Positions 1 through 5,791 of a stretch of 12,112 bases of DNA are shown one piece after another. How positions within the stretch are numbered: position 1 is the stretch's first letter; the number at the start of each line of letters is the position of its first letter. Under the pieces are notes generated by a model. That model made no database searches. It was not told where the DNA came from and saw only the letters and a list, made by a program, of their open reading frames with translations. A program made the translations under genes and the position numbers. Source of the DNA: Paracoccaceae bacterium (GTDB lineage Bacteria; Pseudomonadota; Alphaproteobacteria; Rhodobacterales; Rhodobacteraceae); the NCBI GenBank assembly GCA_003500165.1, contig DNSZ01000302.1:3901-16012 (forward strand), read 5' to 3'.

Positions 1-754
1 GCGTGCGGATCTCGTGGCTCATCACCGCCAGAAAGTCCGATTTCGCGGCGGCTGCCGCCTCGGCCTTGCGCGACAATTCGCGCATCGTCTCGGCGTTCTG
101 GTCAAGCGTCGTCTCGGCGGCACGGAGCGCCGCATCGGCCGTCGCCTGGCGTTCCAGCGCAGCCCGAAGTTGCGCCGCCCGATCCGCGCGGTCGCGATCC
201 TGGTGGTGCCAGCGCCAGAACATCCCGCCCAGCGTGCTGGCCAGCACGAGCCCCGACAGGCCGATGGCAGCCACGGTCTGCAGCGCGGCGGGATCGCGCA
301 GCCCGTCGGCGGCGATCAGCCCGGCCAGGGTGGCGGCCAGCACTGCCTGGGCCGCCCATGCCGAGGCGCCGACCCGATGCGGCGGAAAGCTGACCCAGGC
401 GCCGACCGCCGCGGCGGCCAGAAAGACCAGCGCCAGCAGCCGCGGCGCCGCCCCGTCGCCCAGCCAGATCGCGGCGATGGCGCCCGCAGCCCCAACCGCC
501 CAGAGCGGCGCACCAAGCCCGGCCAGCGCGGGGCCGGCGCGCCCGATCCGCGGGGCGAGCGCGGCGCAGATCAGCGCCGCCACCTCGCCCGCTGCCCAGG
601 CAGCCAGCACGACCGCCGCCCAGATCGGCCCCGACAGCACCGCGACGAACAGCGTCGCCGCGGCAGCATAGGCCGCACGGACGGGGAACAGCCGTGGCCG
701 GGCCGGTTTCGGCTCCGTCGCGGTGTCGAACGGGAATGTCTGTGCCTCGGTCAT
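1..754 (-). CDS. Membrane sensor histidine kinase, N-terminal part (cut by window edge)
   Basis: This is the first 251 codons of a sensor kinase whose remainder lies beyond the left edge. The last visible residues, KSDFLAVMSHEIRT (about 238-251), are the H-box of a HisKA dimerisation domain, with H247 as the expected phosphorylated histidine. Before it, residues about 28-180 are strongly hydrophobic (Ala/Leu/Val-rich stretches near 28-48, 50-68, 75-98, 104-121, 131-149 and 158-180), suggesting about six membrane segments with very short loops. Residues about 183-237 are charged and Ala/Glu/Arg-rich and probably form a coiled-coil linker. No periplasmic sensor domain or PAS domain is visible, so any signal is probably read within the membrane. 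I chose ATG at 754 because the hydrophobic domain begins soon after it; the upstream GGGGCGG is a weak ribosome site. Whether a receiver domain follows (hybrid kinase) cannot be seen. The kinase call is firm; the input signal is unknown. Confidence 0.88.
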   Translation of the reverse strand, partial: MTEAQTFPFDTATEPKPARPRLFPVRAAYAAAATLFVAVLSGPIWAAVVLAAWAAGEVAALICAALAPRIGRAGPALAGLGAPLWAVGAAGAIAAIWLGDGAAPRLLALVFLAAAAVGAWVSFPPHRVGASAWAAQAVLAATLAGLIAADGLRDPAALQTVAAIGLSGLVLASTLGGMFWRWHHQDRDRADRAAQLRAALERQATADAALRAAETTLDQNAETMRELSRKAEAAAAAKSDFLAVMSHEIRT

Positions 755-775
755 GTCCGCCCCCGCCCGTTGTCG

Positions 776-841
776 CCCTGTTTCAGGGGCCTAGGCCGGG
801 CCGGTTAAGAAACCGCTCATGGCGGGGCATTCCGCCCCGCC
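776..841. terminator. Cluster of inverted repeats between Nudix gene and histidine kinase
   Basis: The strongest element is a perfect 8-bp stem, GGCGGGGC (821-828) with GCCCCGCC (834-841), around a 5-nt loop. On the minus strand, downstream of the Nudix stop, it is followed by GGTTTCTTAACC, which supplies a short T-rich stretch and a further 5-bp stem (802-806 with 811-815). Two more dyads follow: the 10-bp palindrome GGCCTAGGCC (788-797) and CCCTG/CAGGG (776-780, 784-788). The position suits a terminator for the Nudix gene, possibly also shaping the kinase leader. The T-run is poor, so termination is inferred. Confidence 0.45.
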
Positions 842-884
842 GCAACAACCATGCCGGGCAGCCGCGAGCACAGGGGGCGCCAGG

Positions 885-1595
885 TCAGAGCCGGTCGAAC
901 CGGGCCCGCCCGTCGCTGTGGTGGAAATAGGGGACCGATTCGGGCGGCCCGCCATGCGCCAGCGCCTCGGCGATTTCGGCCAGCACCACCTCGGTGATGA
1001 AGGGCAGGTCAAGCGCGCGCACCTCGTCGAGGCCGCACCAGTGCAGATGCGAAAGCTCGCCCGAGGCCCGCGACAGGTCGTCGGGATCGCCCAGCACCCG
1101 ATCGGCATCGACCAGGAAGAAGCGCGCGTCAAAGCGGCGCGGCCGGCCGGGCGGGGTGATCGCCCGGAACACGAACCGCAGCCCGGCGGCCGAGGGCTGC
1201 GCGCCGGTGGCCAAGAGCCCGTGCCAGTCGGCGTGCCAATCGGCCGGATCGGGGGCAGGATCGGCCGGGATGCCCAGGATCAGCCCGGTCTCCTCCCACA
1301 ACTCTCGGATTGCCGCGCGCAGCAGCGCTTCGGGCAAGGCGGGGTCGCAGCCGGCCGCCAGGCGTCGCCGGCTTTCGCCATCGGGAAGCGCCGCAAGCCG
1401 GCCGCGGCAATCGGCCCGGGCATCCACCGCGCCGCCCGGAAAGACGAACTTGGCAGGCATGAAGGCCGCGCCCGCGCCCCTTTGGCCCATCAGCAGGCGC
1501 GGCGACGTCGCCGCGTCGCGCACCAGGATCACCGTGGCGGCATCGCGCACCGGCGGATCCGGGGAGGGCTGCGAGCGTGGATCGGCACCGGTCAT
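885..1595 (-). CDS. Nudix hydrolase, NUDT19-like (long-insert) type
   Basis: A 236-residue Nudix-fold pyrophosphohydrolase. The Nudix box is clear at residues 89-105: E89, seven residues, R97-E98-L, E101-E102 and G104-L, so the metal-binding REUxEExGU core is intact. The first Gly of the classical box is displaced: the expected position is C83, with G82 beside it. The preceding segment FMPAKFVFPGGAVDA (about 45-59) and the roughly 25-residue insert before the box are typical of the NUDT19-like group, some members of which hydrolyse coenzyme A derivatives. The C-terminal part (about 138-236) carries the usual second half of the fold. I chose ATG at 1595 because the Nudix domain starts near residue 18 and AAGGTT lies just upstream; the frame stays open upstream to 2399 but that sequence only shadows the EF-hand gene. 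It is divergent from the EF-hand gene. The substrate is not predictable from sequence alone. Confidence 0.88.
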   Translation of the reverse strand: MTGADPRSQPSPDPPVRDAATVILVRDAATSPRLLMGQRGAGAAFMPAKFVFPGGAVDARADCRGRLAALPDGESRRRLAAGCDPALPEALLRAAIRELWEETGLILGIPADPAPDPADWHADWHGLLATGAQPSAAGLRFVFRAITPPGRPRRFDARFFLVDADRVLGDPDDLSRASGELSHLHWCGLDEVRALDLPFITEVVLAEIAEALAHGGPPESVPYFHHSDGRARFDRL

Positions 1596-1745
1596 GCGAA
1601 CCTTGTGCCCGCCCGCCGCGCCGGATGCCAGAGCGCCCTTTGAGGTTTTCGTCCGATGTCGCGACGGAACCGGCGGGCGGCACCGTGAAAAGGGTATCAG
1701 GCAGGGCACGGGGCCCGCCGACGAAAGAAAGAAGAGGAACCGACG
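1596..1745. promoter_or_regulatory. Divergent intergenic region, Nudix / EF-hand cassette
   Basis: These 150 bases must hold the start signals of both the leftward Nudix gene and the rightward EF-hand/sigma cassette. I see a good ribosome site, AAGAGGAAC, just before the EF-hand start, but no convincing sigma-70 pair. A GGAAC (1666-1670) and a CGTGAAA (1684-1690) resemble ECF promoter halves, but only 13 bases separate them, which is short for that class. I therefore mark the region without naming a promoter. Confidence 0.35.
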
Positions 1746-2297
1746 ATGAAACGGACAGGCGCGATGAAACTCGGCCTTGCGGGCCTTCTGGTCACGGCGA
1801 TGGCGGTCCCGGTGGTGGCACAGGGCTGGGGCCAGCCCGGCCGCGATGGCGCCGGCAGGCCGAATTCCGAATACGGGCGCGCCGTTTCCGGCGGACCGTT
1901 CGGCCCGCTTGACGGCCCGGCCGCCGATTTTGCCACGCTCGACGCCGATGGCGACGGCCTGGTCACCCGGGCCGAGCTGCAGGCCTATCGCAGCGCCCGC
2001 TTTGCCGCGGCCGACAGCGATGGCAACGGGGTGCTGAGCGTCGAGGAAATGGTCGCGGCGCGCGAGGCGCAGCGGCTGGCCCAGGTCACCGCCCGCGCCG
2101 AACGGACGATCGTCGCCTTTGACGCCGATGGCGATGGCGGCCTCTCCGAAGCCGAATTGCCGGGCAACCAGATGGCCGGCACGATGATCCTGCGGCTCGA
2201 CTCCGATGGCGACGGCGCCGTCAGCCAGGCCGAGTTCGAAGCGGCACGCGACGGCTTTGGCGCACGCGGGCCCGACGGCCAGCGCAACCGGCCGTGA
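1746..2297 (+). CDS. Exported EF-hand calcium-binding protein
   Basis: A 183-residue protein with a signal peptide (charged start MKRTGAMK, hydrophobic core about 9-23, probable cleavage after VVA-Q near residue 25) and four EF-hand loops. The loops begin at D66 (DADGDGLVTRAE), D90 (DSDGNGVLSVEE), D126 (DADGDGGLSEAE) and D152 (DSDGDGAVSQAE). All four have acidic or Asn ligands at positions 1, 3 and 5 and Glu at 12, so all should bind Ca2+. They fall into two pairs, as in calmodulin-like folds. The protein should act in the periplasm or outside the cell. ATG at 1746 is preferred for the AAGAGGA upstream; ATG at 1764 is an alternative and still leaves a signal peptide. It is followed after 79 bases by an ECF sigma gene on the same strand and may belong to the same regulatory cassette. 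The EF-hand assignment is certain; the physiological role is unknown. Confidence 0.9.
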   Translation: MKRTGAMKLGLAGLLVTAMAVPVVAQGWGQPGRDGAGRPNSEYGRAVSGGPFGPLDGPAADFATLDADGDGLVTRAELQAYRSARFAAADSDGNGVLSVEEMVAAREAQRLAQVTARAERTIVAFDADGDGGLSEAELPGNQMAGTMILRLDSDGDGAVSQAEFEAARDGFGARGPDGQRNRP

Positions 2298-2310
2298 ACA
2301 CACCGGCTTC

Positions 2311-2333
2311 GGCCCGGGCCGCACGCCCGGGCC
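2311..2333. terminator. Perfect 9-bp GC hairpin between EF-hand and sigma genes
   Basis: GGCCCGGGC (2311-2319) pairs perfectly with GCCCGGGCC (2325-2333) around a 5-nt loop, 14 bases after the EF-hand stop. No T-run follows, so it may be a weak or Rho-assisted terminator, an mRNA-stabilising hairpin, or an attenuator that lowers sigma-factor expression relative to the EF-hand protein. The dyad is certain; its function is inferred. Confidence 0.45.
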
Positions 2334-2376
2334 CTGCCATGGACGGGGGCGGCACCCGCCGCTAGGCCGATGACCG

Positions 2377-2958
2377 ATGACCATGCCTTTCGATGCCATG
2401 TCAGAGCCGGACGACGATACGTTGATGGCCCGCTATGCCGCGGGCGATCCGCGCGTCGCGGCGATGCTTGCCGCGCGCCATCTGGGGCGGGTTCATGGGC
2501 TGGCGGCGCGGATGCTGGGCGACCCGACCGAGGCCGAGGATGTGGCGCAAGAGGCCATGCTGCGGCTGTGGCGCGCGGCGCCGACCTGGCAGCCGGGACG
2601 CGCCCAGCTATCAACCTGGCTCTACCGCGTCACGGTCAATCTGTGCATCGACCGGCGCCGCAAGGGCCGCCGCGACATGCCGCTGGAAGCGGCCGGAGAG
2701 CCGGCCGACCCGGCGCCCCGGGCCGAGGCCCGGTTGATCGCGGCCGACACCGCGCGACAGGCCGCCGACGCGCTTGGCAGCTTGCCGGCGCGGCAACGGG
2801 CCGCCATCCTGCTTCGCCATGTCGAGGGGCTTGGCAACCCCGCCATTGCCACGGCGCTTGGGACCAGCACCGAGGCCGTCGAAAGCCTGCTGGCGCGGGG
2901 GCGCCGCGCCCTGGCCGCCGCGCTTGGGCGGTCGGGCGGGTCGCATGCGGAGGAATGA
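2377..2958 (+). CDS. ECF-type RNA polymerase sigma factor
   Basis: A 193-residue group 4 (ECF) sigma factor that would redirect RNA polymerase to a stress regulon. Sigma region 2 spans about 15-95, with the core-binding helix around DPTEAEDVAQEAMLRLWR (49-66) and the -10-recognition stretch STWLYRVTVNLCIDRRR (79-95). A Pro/Ala-rich linker (about 101-120) leads to sigma region 4 at about 125-182, with LPARQRAAILLRHVEGL (136-152) followed by a helix-turn-helix ending ESLLARGRRAL. There is no long C-terminal extension. The start is uncertain: ATG at 2377 gives the length listed, ATG at 2398 (MSEPDD) is equally plausible, and neither has a strong ribosome site. The next gene starts 2 bases beyond the stop, with GGAGGA inside the end of this gene, so the two are translationally coupled. 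This is the usual arrangement for an ECF sigma factor and its anti-sigma factor. Confidence 0.92.
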   Translation: MTMPFDAMSEPDDDTLMARYAAGDPRVAAMLAARHLGRVHGLAARMLGDPTEAEDVAQEAMLRLWRAAPTWQPGRAQLSTWLYRVTVNLCIDRRRKGRRDMPLEAAGEPADPAPRAEARLIAADTARQAADALGSLPARQRAAILLRHVEGLGNPAIATALGTSTEAVESLLARGRRALAAALGRSGGSHAEE

Positions 2959-2959
2959 G

Positions 2960-3319
2960 ATGACCATGGGCCACGACAACGGCGCCGAAATCGCGGTGGA
3001 CCGCGCGCTGAGCGCGCTGCGCGATGCCCCGCCGCCCCTGCCGCCGGGGCTGCACGCGGCGGTGCTGCGCGATGCCGATGCCGTGCAGGCGGGGTTCGCC
3101 CGGCCGGGCCGGGTCGCGGCGCCCGCGCCGTTCTGGCCGACGCTTTGGGCGGCGCTGGGCGGCGGTCTGGGCGGAACGGCGCTGGCCGGGGCGGCGGTGG
3201 CGGGGATCGTCATCGGCCTGGCCGGGACCGGTCCGATCGCGACCTTGGTCGGCAGCGCGACAGCCGTCGAAACCGGCGACCTGTTCGGCGGCTATGCCGT
3301 CATCCTGGAAGAGGGCTGA
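2960..3319 (+). CDS. Small membrane protein, probable anti-sigma factor
   Basis: A 119-residue protein with a soluble N-terminal part (about 1-58; acidic and Leu-containing near 8-45), one long Gly/Ala/Val-rich hydrophobic stretch (about 62-98, long enough for one segment or a tight hairpin) and a short acidic tail ending AVILEEG. I do not recognise a named domain. There is no HxxxCxxC zinc motif; in fact the protein contains no cysteine. The anti-sigma role is inferred from being the gene immediately downstream of and coupled to an ECF sigma factor, from its size, and from a cytoplasm-sized N-terminal part plus membrane anchor. ATG at 2960 is chosen for GGAGGA six bases upstream. The next gene begins 2 bases after this stop, so it is part of one transcription unit. 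Confidence 0.75.
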   Translation: MTMGHDNGAEIAVDRALSALRDAPPPLPPGLHAAVLRDADAVQAGFARPGRVAAPAPFWPTLWAALGGGLGGTALAGAAVAGIVIGLAGTGPIATLVGSATAVETGDLFGGYAVILEEG

Positions 3320-3321
3320 GC

Positions 3322-3852
3322 ATGGCTGACGATCCCCACAGCACCCCCGCACCGCCCGCCGCCGCGCCGGCGCCGGGCCGCTTGCTGCGCATCGCGCTTT
3401 TCGTCTCGCTCGCGCTCAACCTGTTGATCGTCGGCGCGATCCTGGGCGCGTTCATCGGTGAACGGCGCGACGCCGGGGCCGATCACCGGGTGTCCGAGCG
3501 CACCCTGATCCCGCTGGGGCTGGGGCTTTACGCCCGGGCGCTCGACCCCGAGGATCGGCAGGCGCTGCTGGGTGCCGCACGCCAGCAGCGCGCGGCGTTG
3601 CAGGCCCCGAACCGGGACATCCGTCAGGGCATGGCCGCGCTCGCCACGGCGGTGCGGGCCGAACCCTTCGACCCCGTGCGTGTTCAGGCGGTGTTGGACC
3701 GGCAGGGCCGTGCGGTCATGCGGCAACTGGAAATCGGCCGCGCGTTGCTGGTGGATCGCCTTGCCGAAATGCCACCCGAGGCGCGGGCCGCCTTCGCCGA
3801 TCGGCTGGAAGCCGGGCTGCGCCGCCTTCCGCCCCCTGGCACGCGGCCGTGA
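3322..3852 (+). CDS. Membrane-anchored periplasmic heavy-metal-sensor-like protein (CnrX/Spy superfamily)
   Basis: A 176-residue protein with a Pro/Ala-rich cytoplasmic start (1-19), one membrane segment (about 21-44, LLRIALFVSLALNLLIVGAI) and a periplasmic all-helical domain (about 50-170). The helical domain has the layout of the 'periplasmic heavy metal sensor' family related to CnrX and Spy: a helix after LDPEDRQALL (about 74-95), then NRDIRQGMAALATAVRAEPFDPVRVQAVL (97-125) and a long last helix (about 128-168). The FDPVRVQAVL segment is characteristic of the group. The periplasmic part is poor in metal ligands: one His (H55), no Cys, and Met only at 104, 133 and 149. Direct metal sensing like CnrX is therefore doubtful, and a Spy-like chaperone or stress-sensing role fits as well. 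It overlaps no gene but starts 2 bases after the probable anti-sigma stop, with GAGGG upstream. It ends 7 bases before the converging copper chaperone gene. Confidence 0.82.
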   Translation: MADDPHSTPAPPAAAPAPGRLLRIALFVSLALNLLIVGAILGAFIGERRDAGADHRVSERTLIPLGLGLYARALDPEDRQALLGAARQQRAALQAPNRDIRQGMAALATAVRAEPFDPVRVQAVLDRQGRAVMRQLEIGRALLVDRLAEMPPEARAAFADRLEAGLRRLPPPGTRP

Positions 3853-3859
3853 CCGCGGC

Positions 3860-4345
3860 TCAGCGCGAAAGGTCGACCGGGATATCGACCGCAACCGGCC
3901 CGGCATTCTGAAAGATCAGCGTCACCGGCACGCTGTCGCCGTCAAGCAGCGGCGCGGTCAGCCCCATCAGCATCACATGATCGCCGCCGCGTGCCAGCCG
4001 GTGTTCGCCGCCGGCCGGGATCGCAAAGCCGTCCTCGACCTCGCGCATCTGCATGATGCCGTCGCCCGTCATCACATGGGTATGCAGTTCGACGCGCTGC
4101 GCGATCGCGGCCTCGGCCGCGATCAGCCGGTCGTCCTGCGCCCCGGTGTTGCGGATCAGCAAAAACGCCGCACCCGATTTGGCCTGCGGGCTGGCGGCCC
4201 GGGCGAAGGCATCCGAAATCACGATCTCGGCCGCGGCGGCCAGCGTCGATCCGGCCAGGATGGCGGCGGCGGCAACCGCACGCCGGGCGCCCGCCCATAC
4301 GCGCCGCGCGGGACCGCGCGACCCTGCCCTGCGCGCGTCGGTCAC
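3860..4345 (-). CDS. Periplasmic PCu(A)C copper chaperone
   Basis: A 161-residue exported copper chaperone of the PCu(A)C (DUF461) family, which passes Cu(I) to the CuA site of cytochrome c oxidase or related targets. The signal peptide has an unusually long basic n-region (residues 1-22, with several Arg) before the hydrophobic core AVAAAAILAGSTLAAAA (23-39). The cupredoxin-like domain starts at EIVISDAFAR (40-49). Candidate Cu ligands are visible in VELHTHVM (H88, H90, M92), GIMQMREV (M98, M100) and GGDHVMLMGL (H123, M125), matching the family's H...M...HxM pattern. The start is GTG at 4345, three bases after the rpmB stop, with no separate good ribosome site visible, so translation may depend on rpmB. 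The gene converges on the sigma cassette with a 7-base gap. Confidence 0.9.
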   Translation of the reverse strand: MTDARRAGSRGPARRVWAGARRAVAAAAILAGSTLAAAAEIVISDAFARAASPQAKSGAAFLLIRNTGAQDDRLIAAEAAIAQRVELHTHVMTGDGIMQMREVEDGFAIPAGGEHRLARGGDHVMLMGLTAPLLDGDSVPVTLIFQNAGPVAVDIPVDLSR

Positions 4346-4348
4346 GGG

Positions 4349-4639
4349 TCAGGCCCCGGCCGTGGCGGCCTTTTCGATCTCGCGCTTGAGCGCGCGGACC
4401 CGCGGCGACAGATCGTCTTCCCTGGCGCGCATCAGAAAGGCGTCAAGCCCGCCACGATGATCCACCGTGCGCAGGGCGGCAGACGATATGCGCAGCCGAT
4501 AGGACCGGCCCATCGCATCGGACGCCAGCGTGACGTCGTTGAGATTGGGCAGGAACCGCCGCTTTGTCCTGTTGTTCGCGTGGCTGACATTGTTGCCGAC
4601 CATGGGACCCTTGCCGGTCAGTTCGCAGACGCGCGCCAT
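4349..4639 (-). CDS. rpmB: 50S ribosomal protein L28
   Basis: A 96-residue large-subunit ribosomal protein L28. The N-terminus MARVCELTGKGPMVGNNVSH, then NNRTKRRFLPNL (22-33) and the central LRISSAALRTVDHRGGLDAFL (about 49-69), are characteristic. The length fits the alphaproteobacterial form. Only C5 is present among the zinc-ribbon cysteines, so this is the zinc-independent type. ATG at 4639 is certain from family alignment, with AAAGGACGGAAC upstream; the open frame continues to 4663 but those extra residues do not belong to L28. The AT-richer stretch at 4651-4668 just upstream could contain a -10 element. The gene lies between meaB (upstream, 90-base gap) and the PCu(A)C gene (downstream, 3-base gap). 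Confidence 0.97.
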   Translation of the reverse strand: MARVCELTGKGPMVGNNVSHANNRTKRRFLPNLNDVTLASDAMGRSYRLRISSAALRTVDHRGGLDAFLMRAREDDLSPRVRALKREIEKAATAGA

Positions 4640-4729
4640 CGGTTCCGTCCTTTCAAGATACAATACCTGCCGCCCCGGCGGGCCGGGCTGCGGAATGAGG
4701 CGGGCACATAGCGGCCCTGCCCGATGCCG

Positions 4730-5722
4730 TCAAGCGCCGGTCTTGGCGTCGAACGTCGCCAGCACTTCGGCCGCGGCGGCGGTGGGTGAGGCGCGCCCCT
4801 CGGCCACGGCGCGGCCAAGCTCTTCGGTCATCCTGGCAAGGCCGGCATCGGCCGCCAGCCGGGCCATCAGACCGGCCTGAACCTCGTCGGCGAACCAGCT
4901 TCGTGCCTGTTCGGCGCGGCGTGCCGCCCATACCCCGCTGTCGCGGCGCCAATCGGCCAGCGCGCGCATCGCCTCCCAGGCGGCGTCCAGGCCGGTGCCG
5001 TCGGCGGCCGAGACGCACAGCGCCCTGGGAAAGCCCTCGGGGTCCTGCGGGCGCCGGCGCAAGAGCTGCAGCGCGCCGGCATAATCGGCGCGGGTGCGCC
5101 GCGCCGCGGCCAGCAGATCGCCATCGGCCTTGTTGACCAGAATCAGGTCGGCGATTTCCATGATCCCGCGCTTGACACCCTGCAACTCGTCGCCGCCGGC
5201 CGGGGCCAAGAGCAGCACGAACAGATCGGTCATCTGGGCGACCATGGTCTCGGACTGGCCGACGCCCACCGTCTCGACCAGAACCAGATCGTAGCCCGCC
5301 GCGGCGCAAAGCGCGATCGCCTCGCGCGTGCGGCGGGCCACGCCGCCCAGCGCCGTCTGGCTGGGCGACGGGCGGATGAACGCGTTCGGGTCGCGGGCAA
5401 GTTCGGGCATCCGCGTCTTGTCGCCCAGGATCGAGCCGCCCGACCGGGTCGAGGACGGGTCGACCGCCAGCACCGCGACCCGCAGGCCGATCCGGGTCAG
5501 CATTTGCCCGAACGCCTCGATGAAGGTCGACTTGCCCACGCCGGGGGTACCCGACAGGCCGATGCGCATCGCCCCGGCGCCGCGTTCGGCCAGCCGGTCG
5601 AGCAATTCGGTCGCCGCTGCCCGATGGTCGGGTCGGGTGCTTTCGATCAGCGTGATGGCACGCGCCAGCGCGCGGCGGTCGCCGGCGCGGATGCGGTTGG
5701 CAAGTTCGGCGGTGTCGGTCAT
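4730..5722 (-). CDS. meaB: MeaB, methylmalonyl-CoA mutase-associated GTPase
   Basis: A 330-residue G3E P-loop GTPase of the MeaB/ArgK family. In this family the protein binds adenosylcobalamin-dependent methylmalonyl-CoA mutase, gates cofactor loading and protects the mutase from inactivation. Visible motifs, in order: Walker A GTPGVGKST (58-66); VLAVDPSSTRSGGSILGDKTRM (84-105), the family signature; SPSQTALGGVARRTREA (119-135); ETVGVGQSE (150-158), the switch region; and NKAD (197-200), the guanine-specificity motif. The C-terminal helical dimerisation part (about 265-330) is present, so the gene is full length. ATG at 5722 is preceded by CAAGGTCCGG. The neighbours are rpmB downstream and the divergent DUF3108 gene; the mutase gene itself is not in the window. 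The name is well supported, although MeaB-like proteins can serve other B12 mutases such as ethylmalonyl-CoA mutase. Confidence 0.96.
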   Translation of the reverse strand: MTDTAELANRIRAGDRRALARAITLIESTRPDHRAAATELLDRLAERGAGAMRIGLSGTPGVGKSTFIEAFGQMLTRIGLRVAVLAVDPSSTRSGGSILGDKTRMPELARDPNAFIRPSPSQTALGGVARRTREAIALCAAAGYDLVLVETVGVGQSETMVAQMTDLFVLLLAPAGGDELQGVKRGIMEIADLILVNKADGDLLAAARRTRADYAGALQLLRRRPQDPEGFPRALCVSAADGTGLDAAWEAMRALADWRRDSGVWAARRAEQARSWFADEVQAGLMARLAADAGLARMTEELGRAVAEGRASPTAAAAEVLATFDAKTGA

Positions 5723-5791
5723 CGCCCCGGACCTTGAATTGCGCGCGGGCTTGTGGCCTTGGTCTTGCCGAATTGTCCAGAGGAGGTGCCG

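Noticed and set aside
1666..1690. Possible ECF promoter GGAAC ... CGTGAAA upstream of the EF-hand gene
   Set aside because: The two halves are separated by only 13 bases; known ECF promoters have a longer spacer. Attractive for autoregulation but not supported as it stands.
1596..2399. Upstream extension of the Nudix frame on the minus strand (about 268 extra codons)
   Set aside because: The extension runs through the EF-hand gene on the other strand and shows low-complexity shadow sequence. The Nudix domain starts normally from ATG 1595.
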